Positions 51,737 to 61,654 are shown, numbered from the stretch's first letter. The stretch: 64,000 nt of DNA from CAWDAQ01 sp963800325 (GCA_963800325.1 CAWDAQ010000005.1:930001-994000), one strand, 5' to 3'. Notes: generated from the letters alone by a model not told the origin. Program-made: numbers and translations.

Positions 51737-51776
51737 GCGACAGCGGGGCCGGAGAGGACTCCGGCCCCGCTGTCGC
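51737..51776 (-). terminator. Strong clpC terminator hairpin
   Basis: GCGACAGCGGGGCCGGAG at 51737-51754 is a perfect 18-base inverted match to 51759-51776, closing the loop AGGA. It begins 38 bases after the clpC stop. No T-tract follows. Confidence 0.85.
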
Positions 51777-51813
51777 AGGTGGCGGCGCGGGGTCGCCGCC
51801 GCGACACCTCACC

Positions 51814-54336
<2,523 letters not shown>

Positions 54337-54354
54337 TGTGTGTTGCTCCTGACT

Positions 54355-54375
54355 ATCGAGGCACCCTCGATGCTA
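54355..54375 (-). promoter_or_regulatory. clpC -10 element and leader palindrome
   Basis: TAGCAT (54375-54370) is a candidate -10 box. ATCGAG-GCACC-CTCGAT (54355-54371) is a 6-bp inverted repeat at or just after the predicted start, about 20 bases before the clpC ATG. It could be an operator or a small leader hairpin. Confidence 0.4.
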
Positions 54376-54494
54376 GTCGTGCGACCTGACCACCCGCATC
54401 GTCCGTCCGGGCCCGCGGATGAGGCAGGTCGCGTTCGATGAGCACAACGCCACCGGATACCAGCCTGTTCCACCCCGGCCGGCGAGGACAGGCT

Positions 54495-54512
54495 GTTTCG
54501 CTCACAGCGGAG
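54495..54512. promoter_or_regulatory. Candidate ClgR box upstream of clpC
   Basis: GTTTCGCTCACAGCGGAG contains the full core CGCYNANRGCG of the ClgR motif known to activate clp genes in corynebacteria and streptomycetes. It lies about 160 bases from the clpC ATG, further than usual, so another promoter may lie between. Confidence 0.45.
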
Positions 54513-54538
54513 CAGGTTCCGGGACGCCGCGCGCCCGG

Positions 54539-55051
54539 TCAGCCCGCGGGACCCCGGCGACGGACCTCCTCGACGTGCCCCATGGCCTCCCGCAGGTCGG
54601 CGAGCCAGGTCTCGGACCGCTCGGCGACGAGCCGGACGCACCAGCCGAGCGCCTCGCTGCGGGACCGCGCGACGCCGGCGTCGACGAGGGTGTCGAGCAC
54701 CTGCCGCTCGGGCTGGCGCAGCCGGGTCATGACCGGCGCGGCGAGCTGGGTGAACATCTCGGTGTGCCCGGCGACGTCGACGCCCCAGGAGACCTTCGTG
54801 CCGCTGAGGTGCTCGAGCTCGCGGGCGATCTCGATGCGGCGCTCGCGGGTGTCCTCGCGGAACTGCCGGGCGCGCCCGCGGGCGGCGACGAGCCGGTCGG
54901 CGTCTTCGGCGTCCTCGGGGAGGTCGGGCGCGGCCAGCGGCCCGACGACGATGATCTCGTCGCGGTCCCGGTGGACCTCGACGGGGCCGGTGAACCAGTC
55001 CTCCGGGAGGCGGCCGGCCAGCCACGCCTCCACACTCGTGCGCGTTGTCAT
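54539..55051 (-). CDS. Conserved hypothetical protein with ribbon-helix-helix-like C-terminus
   Basis: This 170-residue soluble protein has no assigned function. The N-terminal half looks like a small alpha/beta unit (EDWFTGPVEVHRDRDEIIVVG). A charged helix follows (GRARQFREDTRERRIEIARELEHLSG). The region VLDTLVDAGVARSRSEALGWCVRLVAE resembles the helices of ribbon-helix-helix DNA-binding proteins. A palindrome with arms GTAAT/ATTAC sits at the start codon (55052-55065), which would suit autoregulation. It is located between paaK and clpC. Confidence 0.7.
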   Translation of the reverse strand: MTTRTSVEAWLAGRLPEDWFTGPVEVHRDRDEIIVVGPLAAPDLPEDAEDADRLVAARGRARQFREDTRERRIEIARELEHLSGTKVSWGVDVAGHTEMFTQLAAPVMTRLRQPERQVLDTLVDAGVARSRSEALGWCVRLVAERSETWLADLREAMGHVEEVRRRGPAG

Positions 55052-55065
55052 GTAATGATGATTAC
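55052..55065. promoter_or_regulatory. AT-rich palindrome at the start of the RHH-like gene
   Basis: GTAATGATGATTAC has inverted arms of 5 bases around 4 bases and directly abuts the ATG at 55051. Such AT-rich sequence is rare in this window. It may be a -10 region, an operator, or both. Confidence 0.4.
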
Positions 55066-55132
55066 GCCCTTACGAAGCAATGTCGATGACCGTCCGCTCA
55101 CGGCGAACACGCCGGTCCCGGTGACCCCACTG

Positions 55133-55173
55133 GGTCCGCACGGGTGGTCGCCCCGGTGCCGACTCTGCGGACG
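55133..55173. repeat. Intergenic palindromic repeat, family 2, copy B (diverged)
   Basis: GTCCGCA near 55134 pairs with TGCGGAC at 55166-55172. The interior GGTGGTCGCCCCGGTGCCGACTC is related to copies A and C but altered. It lies between the RHH-like gene and the end of paaK, about 65 bases past the paaK stop. Confidence 0.5.
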
Positions 55174-55237
55174 CAGCGCGAAGCGACCCGGCGGGCGGGT
55201 CGGGTCGGGTGAGGAGGGTCGGGTGAGGAGGGTCGGG

Positions 55238-56500
55238 TCAGGTCAGGTGGCGCTCGTCGCTGATCCGGCGGGCCTTGCCGAGCGAGCGCTCGAGCGCGTG
55301 CGGGGGCTCGACGACGGCACGGACGGTGACGCCGACGATCCTCTTGACCCGTCGCTCGAGCTCGCGGCCGAGCTCGTCGGCCCGGTCGGGCTCGAGGGAC
55401 TCCGCCCGCTCGACCCGGACGGTGAGCTCGTCCATCCGCCCCGGGCGGGTGAGGACGCACAGGTAGTGCGGCGTCAGCCCCTCGATGGTGAGGATCTGCT
55501 CCTCGACCTGGCTGGGGAACACGTTGACCCCGCGGACGATCATCATGTCGTCGCTGCGCCCGGTCACCTTGGCCATCCGGCGGAACTCCGGGTGGGCGGT
55601 GCCGGGCAGGAGGCGGGTGAGGTCGCGGGTGCGGTAGCGCACGACCGGCATCGCCTCCTTGGTCAGCGTCGTGAAGACCAGCTCCCCCTCCTCGCCGTCG
55701 GGCAGCACCTCGCCGGTGATCGGGTCGACGACCTCGGGGTAGAAGTGGTCCTCCCAGACGTGGAGGCCGTCCTGGGTCCGCCCCGACTCCTGGGCGACCC
55801 CGGGGCCCATCACCTCGGAGAGCCCGTAGATGTCGGTCGCCCGGATCCGGGTTCGCCGCTCGACCTCGGAGCGCATCTGCTCGGTCCACGGCTCCGCCCC
55901 GAAGATGCCGACCTCGAGCGACGTCGCCGCGGGGTCGACGCCCCGCCGCTCCATCTCGTCGAGGATGGCGAGGAAGTACGACGGCGTCACCATGATGACG
56001 CGGGGCTCGAGGTCGAGGATGAGCTGGACCTGCCGCTCGGTCATCCCTCCGGAGACGGGCACGACCGTGCAGCCGAGCCGCTCGGCCCCGTAGTGTGCGC
56101 CCAGCCCGCCGGTGAACAGGCCGTAGCCGTAGGCGACGTGGACCACGTCCCCCGGCCGGCCGCCGGCCGACTCGATGGAGCGGGCGACGACGTCGGCCCA
56201 CACCTCGAGGTCGGCCCTGGTGTAGCCGACGACGGTGGGCCGCCCGGTCGTCCCGCTGCTCGCGTGGACGCGGGCGACGCTCGAGCGCGGCACCGCGAAC
56301 ATGCCGTAGGGGTAGTTCGCGCGCAGGTCGGCCTTCGTCGTGAACGGGAACCGCGCGAGGTCCGCCAGCGTGCGCAGGTCGTCCGGGCGGACCCCGGCCT
56401 CGTCGAAGGCGCGGCGGTAGTGGGGCACGTTCTCGTACGCGCGCCCCAGGCTCGTGCGCATCCGCTCGAGCTGGAGGTCGCGCAGCGCTGCGCTGTCCAT
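55238..56500 (-). CDS. paaK: Phenylacetate-CoA ligase
   Basis: This enzyme activates phenylacetate to phenylacetyl-CoA, the first step of aerobic phenylacetate breakdown. The 420-residue adenylate-forming protein has the loop HASSGTTGRPTVVGYT, then YGYGLFTGGLGAHYG, TDIYGLSEVMGPGV and the hinge TGRSDDMMIVRGVNVFPSQVEEQIL. No other paa gene is in the window. ATG at 56500 lies 7 bases after a TAGGTT box; a GTG at 56524 would lie upstream of that box. A related aryl-CoA ligase role is possible. Confidence 0.93.
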   Translation of the reverse strand: MDSAALRDLQLERMRTSLGRAYENVPHYRRAFDEAGVRPDDLRTLADLARFPFTTKADLRANYPYGMFAVPRSSVARVHASSGTTGRPTVVGYTRADLEVWADVVARSIESAGGRPGDVVHVAYGYGLFTGGLGAHYGAERLGCTVVPVSGGMTERQVQLILDLEPRVIMVTPSYFLAILDEMERRGVDPAATSLEVGIFGAEPWTEQMRSEVERRTRIRATDIYGLSEVMGPGVAQESGRTQDGLHVWEDHFYPEVVDPITGEVLPDGEEGELVFTTLTKEAMPVVRYRTRDLTRLLPGTAHPEFRRMAKVTGRSDDMMIVRGVNVFPSQVEEQILTIEGLTPHYLCVLTRPGRMDELTVRVERAESLEPDRADELGRELERRVKRIVGVTVRAVVEPPHALERSLGKARRISDERHLT

Positions 56501-56507
56501 GACGGGG

Positions 56508-56540
56508 AACCTACCAAGGTGCACGTCGGGTGTAACACCC
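56508..56540 (-). promoter_or_regulatory. paaK promoter with overlapping palindrome
   Basis: GTTACA (56536-56531) and TAGGTT (56513-56508) are 17 bases apart on the minus strand, and the ATG follows 7 bases later. GGGTGTAACACCC (56528-56540) is a near-perfect palindrome over the -35 box and could be a repressor site. Confidence 0.5.
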
Positions 56541-56557
56541 CCTCCGGTCGTGGGACG

Positions 56558-57643
56558 TCAGCGCCGAGCGGCCTCGCGTGCGGTGTCGACGGCTCCGCGG
56601 CCCCCGCCGCGGCGGTCGGCGACCAGGCTCGTCGCCGTGACGGTCGCAAGGATGGCGACGACGGCGGCGAGACCTGCGAGCGTCGGGACGGTCGGGACGG
56701 CGGGCCACACCCCGTGCGCCCAGTGCAGGACGAGCTTGGCCCCGATGACGGCGAGGATCGCCGCCAGCCCGTACCCGAGGTGGGCCAGTCGGGCGAGCGC
56801 GCCCTCGAGGACGAAGTACAGCGCGCGCAGGCCGAGCAGCGCGAACGCGTTGGTGACGAAGACGAGGTAGGGGTCCCCGGTGATGCCGTAGACGGCGGGG
56901 ACGGAGTCGACGGCGAAGACGACGTCGGCGCCGAGGATCGCGACGACGACGAGGGCGAGGGGGGTGAGGGCCCGGCGCCCCGCCCGGCGGACGGTCAGGG
57001 CGGTCCCCGCGTACTCGGTGCTCACCGGCCAGAACCGGCGCACGAGCCGCACGCTGCGCAACCGGGTGACGTCGACCTCGTGGGCGGCACCGCGGAGGGT
57101 GTCGCGGAGCACGGAGGCCGCGGTGGCGAGGAGCAGGGCGCCGAAGAGGAGGAAGGTGACGTCGAAGGACTCGATGAGCCGGCCGCCGACCGCGATGAGG
57201 ACGCCACGCAGCACGAGGGCCCCGGCCACACCGATGAGCAGGACCCGCTGGCGCAGCTCGCGCGGCACGGCGAAGCCGGCGAGCAGCAGGACGAGGACGA
57301 AGAGGTTGTCGACCGAGAGGCTCTTCTCGACGAGGTAGCCGGTGTAGTACTCCACCCCGCGGCCGGCTCCGTGCTCGGTCCAGACCCAGACCCCGAACGC
57401 CAGGGGCAGGGCGACGTAGAACGACGACCACAGGATGGCCTCGCGCATCGAGACCGCGTGCGGGGACCGGGTCAGGCCGAAGTCGACGGCGAGGAGGGCC
57501 AGGACCCCGAGCAGGGTCACGGTCCAGAGCAGGGGCGTGCCGACCGGGGCGCCGGACGTCGCCTGGGTGACGGGCAGGGAGGTGGGCAGGGCGGCGGGAA
57601 GGGCCGCGAGAGGGTACGCGGAGAGGTCGGCGGGGAGTGCCAC
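56558..57643 (-). CDS. TerC/Alx-family integral membrane protein
   Basis: This 361-residue TerC family protein has about nine membrane segments. Characteristic motifs are LWSSFYVALPLAFGVWVW, YYTGYLVEKSLSVDNLFVLVLL and VVVAILGADVVFAVDSVPAVYGITGDPYLVFVTNAFALLGLRALYF, with conserved Asp residues inside the membrane. Relatives export manganese (Alx, MeeF/MeeY) or are linked to tellurite resistance. A manganese-type riboswitch immediately upstream supports metal export. GTG at 57643 has GAGGAG 7 bases upstream. Confidence 0.93.
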   Translation of the reverse strand: MALPADLSAYPLAALPAALPTSLPVTQATSGAPVGTPLLWTVTLLGVLALLAVDFGLTRSPHAVSMREAILWSSFYVALPLAFGVWVWTEHGAGRGVEYYTGYLVEKSLSVDNLFVLVLLLAGFAVPRELRQRVLLIGVAGALVLRGVLIAVGGRLIESFDVTFLLFGALLLATAASVLRDTLRGAAHEVDVTRLRSVRLVRRFWPVSTEYAGTALTVRRAGRRALTPLALVVVAILGADVVFAVDSVPAVYGITGDPYLVFVTNAFALLGLRALYFVLEGALARLAHLGYGLAAILAVIGAKLVLHWAHGVWPAVPTVPTLAGLAAVVAILATVTATSLVADRRGGGRGAVDTAREAARR

Positions 57644-57663
57644 AGGAGGGCTCCTCGGGTCAC

Positions 57664-57768
57664 GGGGCGTCCGAGGTCTCCTTCGCCGCCGGGGGCGGCG
57701 TCCGCCCGGGAGGGCCGTGGGACCCTCGGAATGACCGGACGGAGCTTGGGAAGTACTCCCCTCCGCAC
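57664..57768 (-). ncRNA. yybP-ykoY-like manganese riboswitch
   Basis: On the minus strand the leader begins GGAGGGGAGTAC (57764-57753), contains GGTCATTCC (57736-57728) and ends near GAGACCTC (57680-57673). These correspond in order to the GGGGAGUA, GGUCAUCC-like and AGACC elements of the yybP-ykoY aptamer. Stems such as CGCCG/CGGCG lie between. It directly precedes a TerC gene, the classic partner. Mn2+ binding would be expected to switch terC on. Confidence 0.75.
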
Positions 57769-57771
57769 CGC

Positions 57772-57777
57772 ATCATA
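57772..57777 (-). promoter_or_regulatory. -10 element of terC
   Basis: TATGAT on the minus strand puts the start at about 57765, exactly where the riboswitch sequence begins. Confidence 0.65.
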
Positions 57778-57812
57778 CCCGAGCCCGGCGACGGGTGGGC
57801 GCGCACGGAGCC

Positions 57813-58640
57813 TCAGTGCCGGCGCTGGCAGCGGCCGCACCAGAACAGGTTGCGGCCCGCGACGACCTCGGTCCGCACCCGGGAGCCGCAGACCCGGCAG
57901 GGCTGCCCCGCGCGCCGGTACACGTGGTACCGGCGCTCGCCGAGGGAGACCTCCCGGCCGGCGGCGAGCGCATCCTCCACCTCGGCCACCTGGTCGTCCA
58001 TGGTGACGATCTGGCGCGCCGCGACCGCGAGCGGCATGAGCGCGACGAGGTCGTCCCAGAGCGCCTGCCACGTCGCCGGCCGGACCCGGCGGCCCTCGAC
58101 GCGCGGGTCGACGCGGTGGCGGAAGAGGACCTCGCTGCGGTAGACGTTCCCGACCCCGGCGACGACCTTCTGGTCCATGAGGACCTCGGCGACCCGGCGC
58201 GAGGTGCGCGCGACCCGCTCCCAGCCGGTCCCGGCGCCCTCGTCCGGACGCAGCGGGTCCGGACCGAGCCGGGCCGCGACGGCGTCGACCTCCTCGGGGG
58301 TGACGACGGCGCAGACGATGGGCCCGCGCAGGTCGGCGACCCGGTCGTCGGTGGCCAACCGCAGCCGGACGGCACCGCGCGGCTCCGGCGGGCCGTCGCC
58401 GTCGACCTCGGTGACGGTGAAGGTCCCGATGAGCCCCAGGTGGACCTGGAGCCACGTCCCGCCGTCGAACTCGACGAAGACGTGCTTGCCGCGGGCGTGC
58501 GCGCCGAGGACCTCCCGGCCGTCGAGCAGCGCCGCGCCGTCGGCGAACCTGCCCTGCGGGCTGGAGGCGGCCGGGAGGGTCCCGGCGAACGCGTTCTCGA
58601 GGTCCCGGGCGAGCGTGTGCAGGGTGGGGCCTTCGGGCAC
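57813..58640 (-). CDS. nei: Endonuclease VIII-like DNA glycosylase/AP lyase
   Basis: This Fpg/Nei-family base-excision enzyme acts on oxidised pyrimidines. The 275-residue protein starts MPEGPTLHTLA with the catalytic Pro2 and Glu3. It has the helix-two-turn-helix MDQKVVAGVGNVYRSEVLFRHRVDP and a C-terminal zinc finger with CRVCG and CGRC pairs. Its length and sequence are closer to mycobacterial Nei2 than to Fpg. It begins 3 bases after the ku stop, so ku and nei form one transcript. Confidence 0.94.
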   Translation of the reverse strand: MPEGPTLHTLARDLENAFAGTLPAASSPQGRFADGAALLDGREVLGAHARGKHVFVEFDGGTWLQVHLGLIGTFTVTEVDGDGPPEPRGAVRLRLATDDRVADLRGPIVCAVVTPEEVDAVAARLGPDPLRPDEGAGTGWERVARTSRRVAEVLMDQKVVAGVGNVYRSEVLFRHRVDPRVEGRRVRPATWQALWDDLVALMPLAVAARQIVTMDDQVAEVEDALAAGREVSLGERRYHVYRRAGQPCRVCGSRVRTEVVAGRNLFWCGRCQRRH

Positions 58641-58643
58641 GGG

Positions 58644-59588
58644 TCAGCTGGCCTTCTTCTTCGCCGTCTTCTTCCGGCTCCCCGACCCGGACGAGGACTT
58701 CGAGGAGCCCGACCCGCCGGAGGACTTCGAGGACTTCGAGGACTTCCCTTGGCCGGCGCCGCCGGAGGACGTCGCCGAGCCCGACCCCCCGCCGTCCGAG
58801 CCCGACTCACCCCGCGAGGCCCGGGCCTTCTCGACGCTCTGCGAGAGGGCGGCGAGCAGGTCGACGACCTCACCGGTCTCCTCCGCGGCCTCCGGGGTGG
58901 TCGTGGTCTCCCCGCCCTCGACCTTGGCCGCCACGAGGGCCTCGACCGCCCGGGCGTAGTCGTCCTCGTAGTCCTCGGGGTCGAAGTCCCCCGACAGCTG
59001 CTCGATCAGCATGCGGGCCATGTCGAGCTCCTTGGACGTCGCCGCCTCGCCCTCCTCGAGCTGGGCGAAGTCGGCACCGCGGACCTCGTCGGGCCAGAGC
59101 ATCGTCTGCATCGCGATGACGCCCTCGTGGACCCGCAGCACCGCCATCGTCGTGCGGGTGCGGATCGAGACGGTGACGACGGCGACCCGGTTCTCCTCCT
59201 CGAGGGCGTCCCGGAGCAGCACGTACGGCTTGGTCGCCGAGCGGTCGGGCTCGAGGTAGTAGGACTTGTCGAAGTACATCGGGTCGATCTGCTCGGCCGG
59301 GACGAACTTCTCGACCGAGATCTCCTTCGAGGACCGGCTCGGCAGGTCGGCGAAGTCCTCGTCGGTGAGGACGACCATCTCGCCGTCCTCGGTCTCGTAC
59401 CCCTTGGCGATGTCGTCGTAGGAGACGACGTCGCCGTCGATGGAGCAGACGCGCTGGTAGCGGATCCGGCCGCCGTCGGCGGCGTGGACCTGGCGGAAGT
59501 GGATGTCGTGGTTCTCGGTGGCCGCGTACAGCCGCACCGGGACGTTCACCAGGCCGAACGAGACCGCGCCCTTCCAGATGGCACGCAT
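58644..59588 (-). CDS. ku: Non-homologous end joining protein Ku
   Basis: Bacterial Ku is a homodimeric ring that binds double-strand DNA ends and recruits LigD. The 314-residue protein starts MRAIWKGAVSFGLVNVPVRLY and has the core ring domain to about residue 250. The tail is low-complexity Ser/Gly/Lys and ends RKKTAKKKAS, a Lys-rich extension known to aid DNA binding in actinobacterial Ku. ATG at 59588 has GGGAGG upstream. It is divergent from the polymerase-domain gene, with overlapping -10 boxes. Confidence 0.97.
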   Translation of the reverse strand: MRAIWKGAVSFGLVNVPVRLYAATENHDIHFRQVHAADGGRIRYQRVCSIDGDVVSYDDIAKGYETEDGEMVVLTDEDFADLPSRSSKEISVEKFVPAEQIDPMYFDKSYYLEPDRSATKPYVLLRDALEEENRVAVVTVSIRTRTTMAVLRVHEGVIAMQTMLWPDEVRGADFAQLEEGEAATSKELDMARMLIEQLSGDFDPEDYEDDYARAVEALVAAKVEGGETTTTPEAAEETGEVVDLLAALSQSVEKARASRGESGSDGGGSGSATSSGGAGQGKSSKSSKSSGGSGSSKSSSGSGSRKKTAKKKAS

Positions 59589-59627
59589 GTGGGCCTCCCT
59601 CTCCCGGCGGTGCTCGACGTCCGCACC

Positions 59628-59637
59628 AGCCTAGCGT
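59628..59637. promoter_or_regulatory. Overlapping divergent -10 boxes of ku and the polymerase-domain gene
   Basis: AGCCTAGCGT contains TAGGCT on the minus strand (59633-59628) and TAGCGT on the plus strand (59632-59637). They share the central TA. Only one polymerase could melt this DNA at a time. Both leaders would be about 32 bases. Confidence 0.55.
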
Positions 59638-59675
59638 CGGGGCCGGGCGGGGGGACGTGCGCGAGGATGAGGACC

Positions 59676-60584
59676 ATGGCAGCGGCGACGGGGCACGGCG
59701 GGGGCGGCCGGCGGGGAGCGCCCCAGGTCACCCGCGTCGAGGTGGACGGCCGCCGGCTGCGCCTGACCAGCCTCGACAAGCTGCTCTACCCCGCCACCGA
59801 GACGACCAAGGGCGAGGTGCTGGACTACTACGCCCGGGTGGCGCCGGTCCTCCTGCCGCACCTCGCCGGGCGGCCGGTCACCCGGGTGCGCTGGCCGCAC
59901 GGGGTCGAGTCGGACTCGTTCTTCGAGAAGAACCTGCCCTCGGGCGCGCCGTCGTGGCTGCCCCGGGCCCAGGTCGAGGACGTCACGTTCCCCCTCGTCA
60001 CCGGGCTCGCGGACCTGACGTACCTGGTCAACCTCAACTCGATCGAGCTCCACGTGCCGCAGTGGCGCGTCGAGGACGGCACCCCGGTCACCCCGGACCG
60101 GCTCGTCGTCGACCTCGACCCGGGGGCCCCCGCGGGGCTGCACGAGTGCGCCCGGGTGGCGCTGCTCGTCCGGGAGAGGCTGGCCGCCCTCGGGATGCGC
60201 CTCCACCCGGTGACGAGCGGGTCCAAGGGGATGCAGCTCTACGCCGAGCTCGGCGGCGATCTCACGAGCGAGCAGGTGCGCAACCTCGTCCAGCAGCTCG
60301 CCCAGGAGCTGACCCGCGCCCACCCCGACCTCGTGCTGTGGCGGATGACGAAGTCGCTCCGGCCGGGGAAGGTGTTCCTCGACTGGAGCCAGAACGTGTT
60401 CCACAAGACGACGGTCTGCCCGTACTCGCTGCGCGGCCGGGAGGCCCCGACCGTCGCCGCGCCGCGGACGTGGGAGGAGGTCGAGGCGGGCGCGGAGGAC
60501 CCGGAGTCCTTCGAGCAGCTCGGATTCGAGGAGGTCCTCGAGCGGGTCGCGGCCGACGGCGACCTCCTCGCCGACCTCACCTGA
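59676..60584 (+). CDS. LigD-type polymerase/primase domain protein (stand-alone)
   Basis: This is the polymerase domain of the NHEJ LigD system as a separate protein of 302 residues. It fills gaps at broken ends with nucleotides or ribonucleotides. Motifs are TSLDKLLYPATETTKGEVLDYY, RVRWPHGVESDSFFEKN and the metal-binding Asp pair in LVVDLDPG. HPVTSGSKGMQLYAEL and FLDWSQNVFHKTTVCPYSLRGRE follow. No ligase or phosphoesterase domain is attached. ATG at 59676 has GAGGATGAGGA upstream; ATG at 59667 is possible. Confidence 0.93.
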   Translation: MAAATGHGGGGRRGAPQVTRVEVDGRRLRLTSLDKLLYPATETTKGEVLDYYARVAPVLLPHLAGRPVTRVRWPHGVESDSFFEKNLPSGAPSWLPRAQVEDVTFPLVTGLADLTYLVNLNSIELHVPQWRVEDGTPVTPDRLVVDLDPGAPAGLHECARVALLVRERLAALGMRLHPVTSGSKGMQLYAELGGDLTSEQVRNLVQQLAQELTRAHPDLVLWRMTKSLRPGKVFLDWSQNVFHKTTVCPYSLRGREAPTVAAPRTWEEVEAGAEDPESFEQLGFEEVLERVAADGDLLADLT

Positions 60585-60988
60585 CCCGGAGCGACCGGTT
60601 GCGTCCGGGTCGCGTGCAGGCTCCGTCCGGGTTGCGTCCGCAGGGTCGGCGCCCTGGCGACCGAACGTGCGGACGCAACGGGATCTTCGCAGGTGAGCGC
60701 GCGAAGGTCGCGGGGGGAAATGACTCCGAGAATGTCGTGCGACGACGTTTCCGGGACGCATTCTGGAACGGCCGGTACCGCCGGACACATTGTGGAAATG
60801 CCCGCCCCCGGAGGGACAAAAAGAACATCCGAGGCCGCTCACCGGGTACGCCGCAGGCAAAGAAACCACAGGCCGAGGGAATCTTTCGGCACCGGAACGG
60901 TCAGAAATGTCAACGGGAGCCGACCGGGCCCGCCGCCGGCGTGGGCCGGCAACCGGGTCCGGGCGACTCCCGGCAGGTGACGCTCGCC
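60585..60988. other. Intergenic region between convergent polymerase-domain gene and lsr2
   Basis: These 404 bases hold no convincing gene. The first 100 contain a family 2 palindromic repeat. About 60690-60920 is visibly poorer in G+C than anything nearby, with pieces such as GGGACAAAAAGAACATCC. Short open frames here lack ribosome sites and normal codon use. It may be an Lsr2-bound spacer, a long lsr2 3' region or an RNA gene. Confidence 0.6.
60631..60679. repeat. Intergenic palindromic repeat, family 2, copy C
   Basis: GTTGCGTCCGCA (60631-60642) pairs with TGCGGACGCAAC (60668-60679). The inner GGGTCGGCGCCCTGGCGACCGA adds further pairing. The 41-base core is identical to copy A at 26033-26073 except for about four bases. 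It starts 47 bases after the polymerase-domain stop, suitable as its terminator. Confidence 0.8.
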
Positions 60989-61318
60989 CTAGTGGGCGGC
61001 GTCGTAGGCCTGCTGGATCTCGGCGCTGATCCGTCCCCGGCCGCTGACGGTGTAGCCGTTCTCCCGGGCCCAGGACCGGACCTCGCTGAGGTCCCGGCGG
61101 CTCCCGCCGCCGTTCCGGCTCCGTCCGCTCGCGCGCCGGGTCCCGCCGGACCGCCGCGCGTGGCCGACCCACGTCGCGAGGTCCCCGCGGAGCCGTTCGG
61201 CGTGCTCGGCGTTGAGGTCGATCTCGTAGCTGACGCCGTCGAGGCCGAAGGTCACGGTCTCGTCGGCGGGCGAGGCGTCGAGGTCGTCCTCGAGAATCAC
61301 CTGCACTCGCTGGGCCAT
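60989..61318 (-). CDS. lsr2: Lsr2 nucleoid-associated protein
   Basis: Lsr2 is the actinobacterial H-NS-like protein that bridges AT-rich DNA and silences foreign genes. The 109-residue protein has an N-terminal dimerisation domain (MAQRVQVILEDDLDASPADETVTF), a basic linker and a C-terminal DNA-binding domain. The AT-hook-like RGR lies at 94-96 (NGYTVSGRGRISAEI). ATG at 61318 has GAGAGGAATT upstream. The 100 bases before it are AT-rich, allowing self-binding. Confidence 0.97.
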   Translation of the reverse strand: MAQRVQVILEDDLDASPADETVTFGLDGVSYEIDLNAEHAERLRGDLATWVGHARRSGGTRRASGRSRNGGGSRRDLSEVRSWARENGYTVSGRGRISAEIQQAYDAAH

Positions 61319-61418
61319 CGAAGAATTCCTCTCAGTGAAAACAGGGGGTGACACAACGAAGGTATCGCATTTTCGCGTGAGGAATCCACAAATGTTCCGG
61401 ACATTGCCCGGGCGTGCT

Positions 61419-61652
61419 TCAGGAGTCGTTGCGCCCGTTCGACGCCGAAGGCTTCTCGTCCTGTTCGGGCGCCTTCTCGCCGGCGCCTTTCTCGCTCGCC
61501 TCGACGGCCCGGTCCTGCTCGGTCTCCCAGCGGGCCTGGGCGATCCGCTCGCGACGGTCGCCCTCGAGCAGGTACTTGATGACGTAGTAGAAGAGGAACG
61601 CCACCCCGGCGCTCGGGATGAGCGCGGCGACGACGGACCACACGCCCGACAT
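61419..61652 (-). CDS. Small single-span membrane protein of unknown function
   Basis: This 77-residue protein has one membrane segment (about 5-27, WSVVAALIPSAGVAFLFYYVIKYLL). A charged cytoplasmic helix (EGDRRERIAQARWETEQDRAVE) and a disordered Lys/Glu-rich tail follow. ATG at 61652 has GGAGG 7 bases upstream. It lies right after the lysS stop, so it is probably cotranscribed with lysS. Similar short proteins sit next to lysS/lsr2 in related actinobacteria; no function is known to me. Confidence 0.82.
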   Translation of the reverse strand: MSGVWSVVAALIPSAGVAFLFYYVIKYLLEGDRRERIAQARWETEQDRAVEASEKGAGEKAPEQDEKPSASNGRNDS

Positions 61653-61654
61653 GC

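Noticed and set aside
60693..60980. 95-codon frame in the gap before lsr2
   Set aside because: No ribosome site, Arg/Thr/Gly-rich random composition and no recognisable feature; kept only as an unexplained region.
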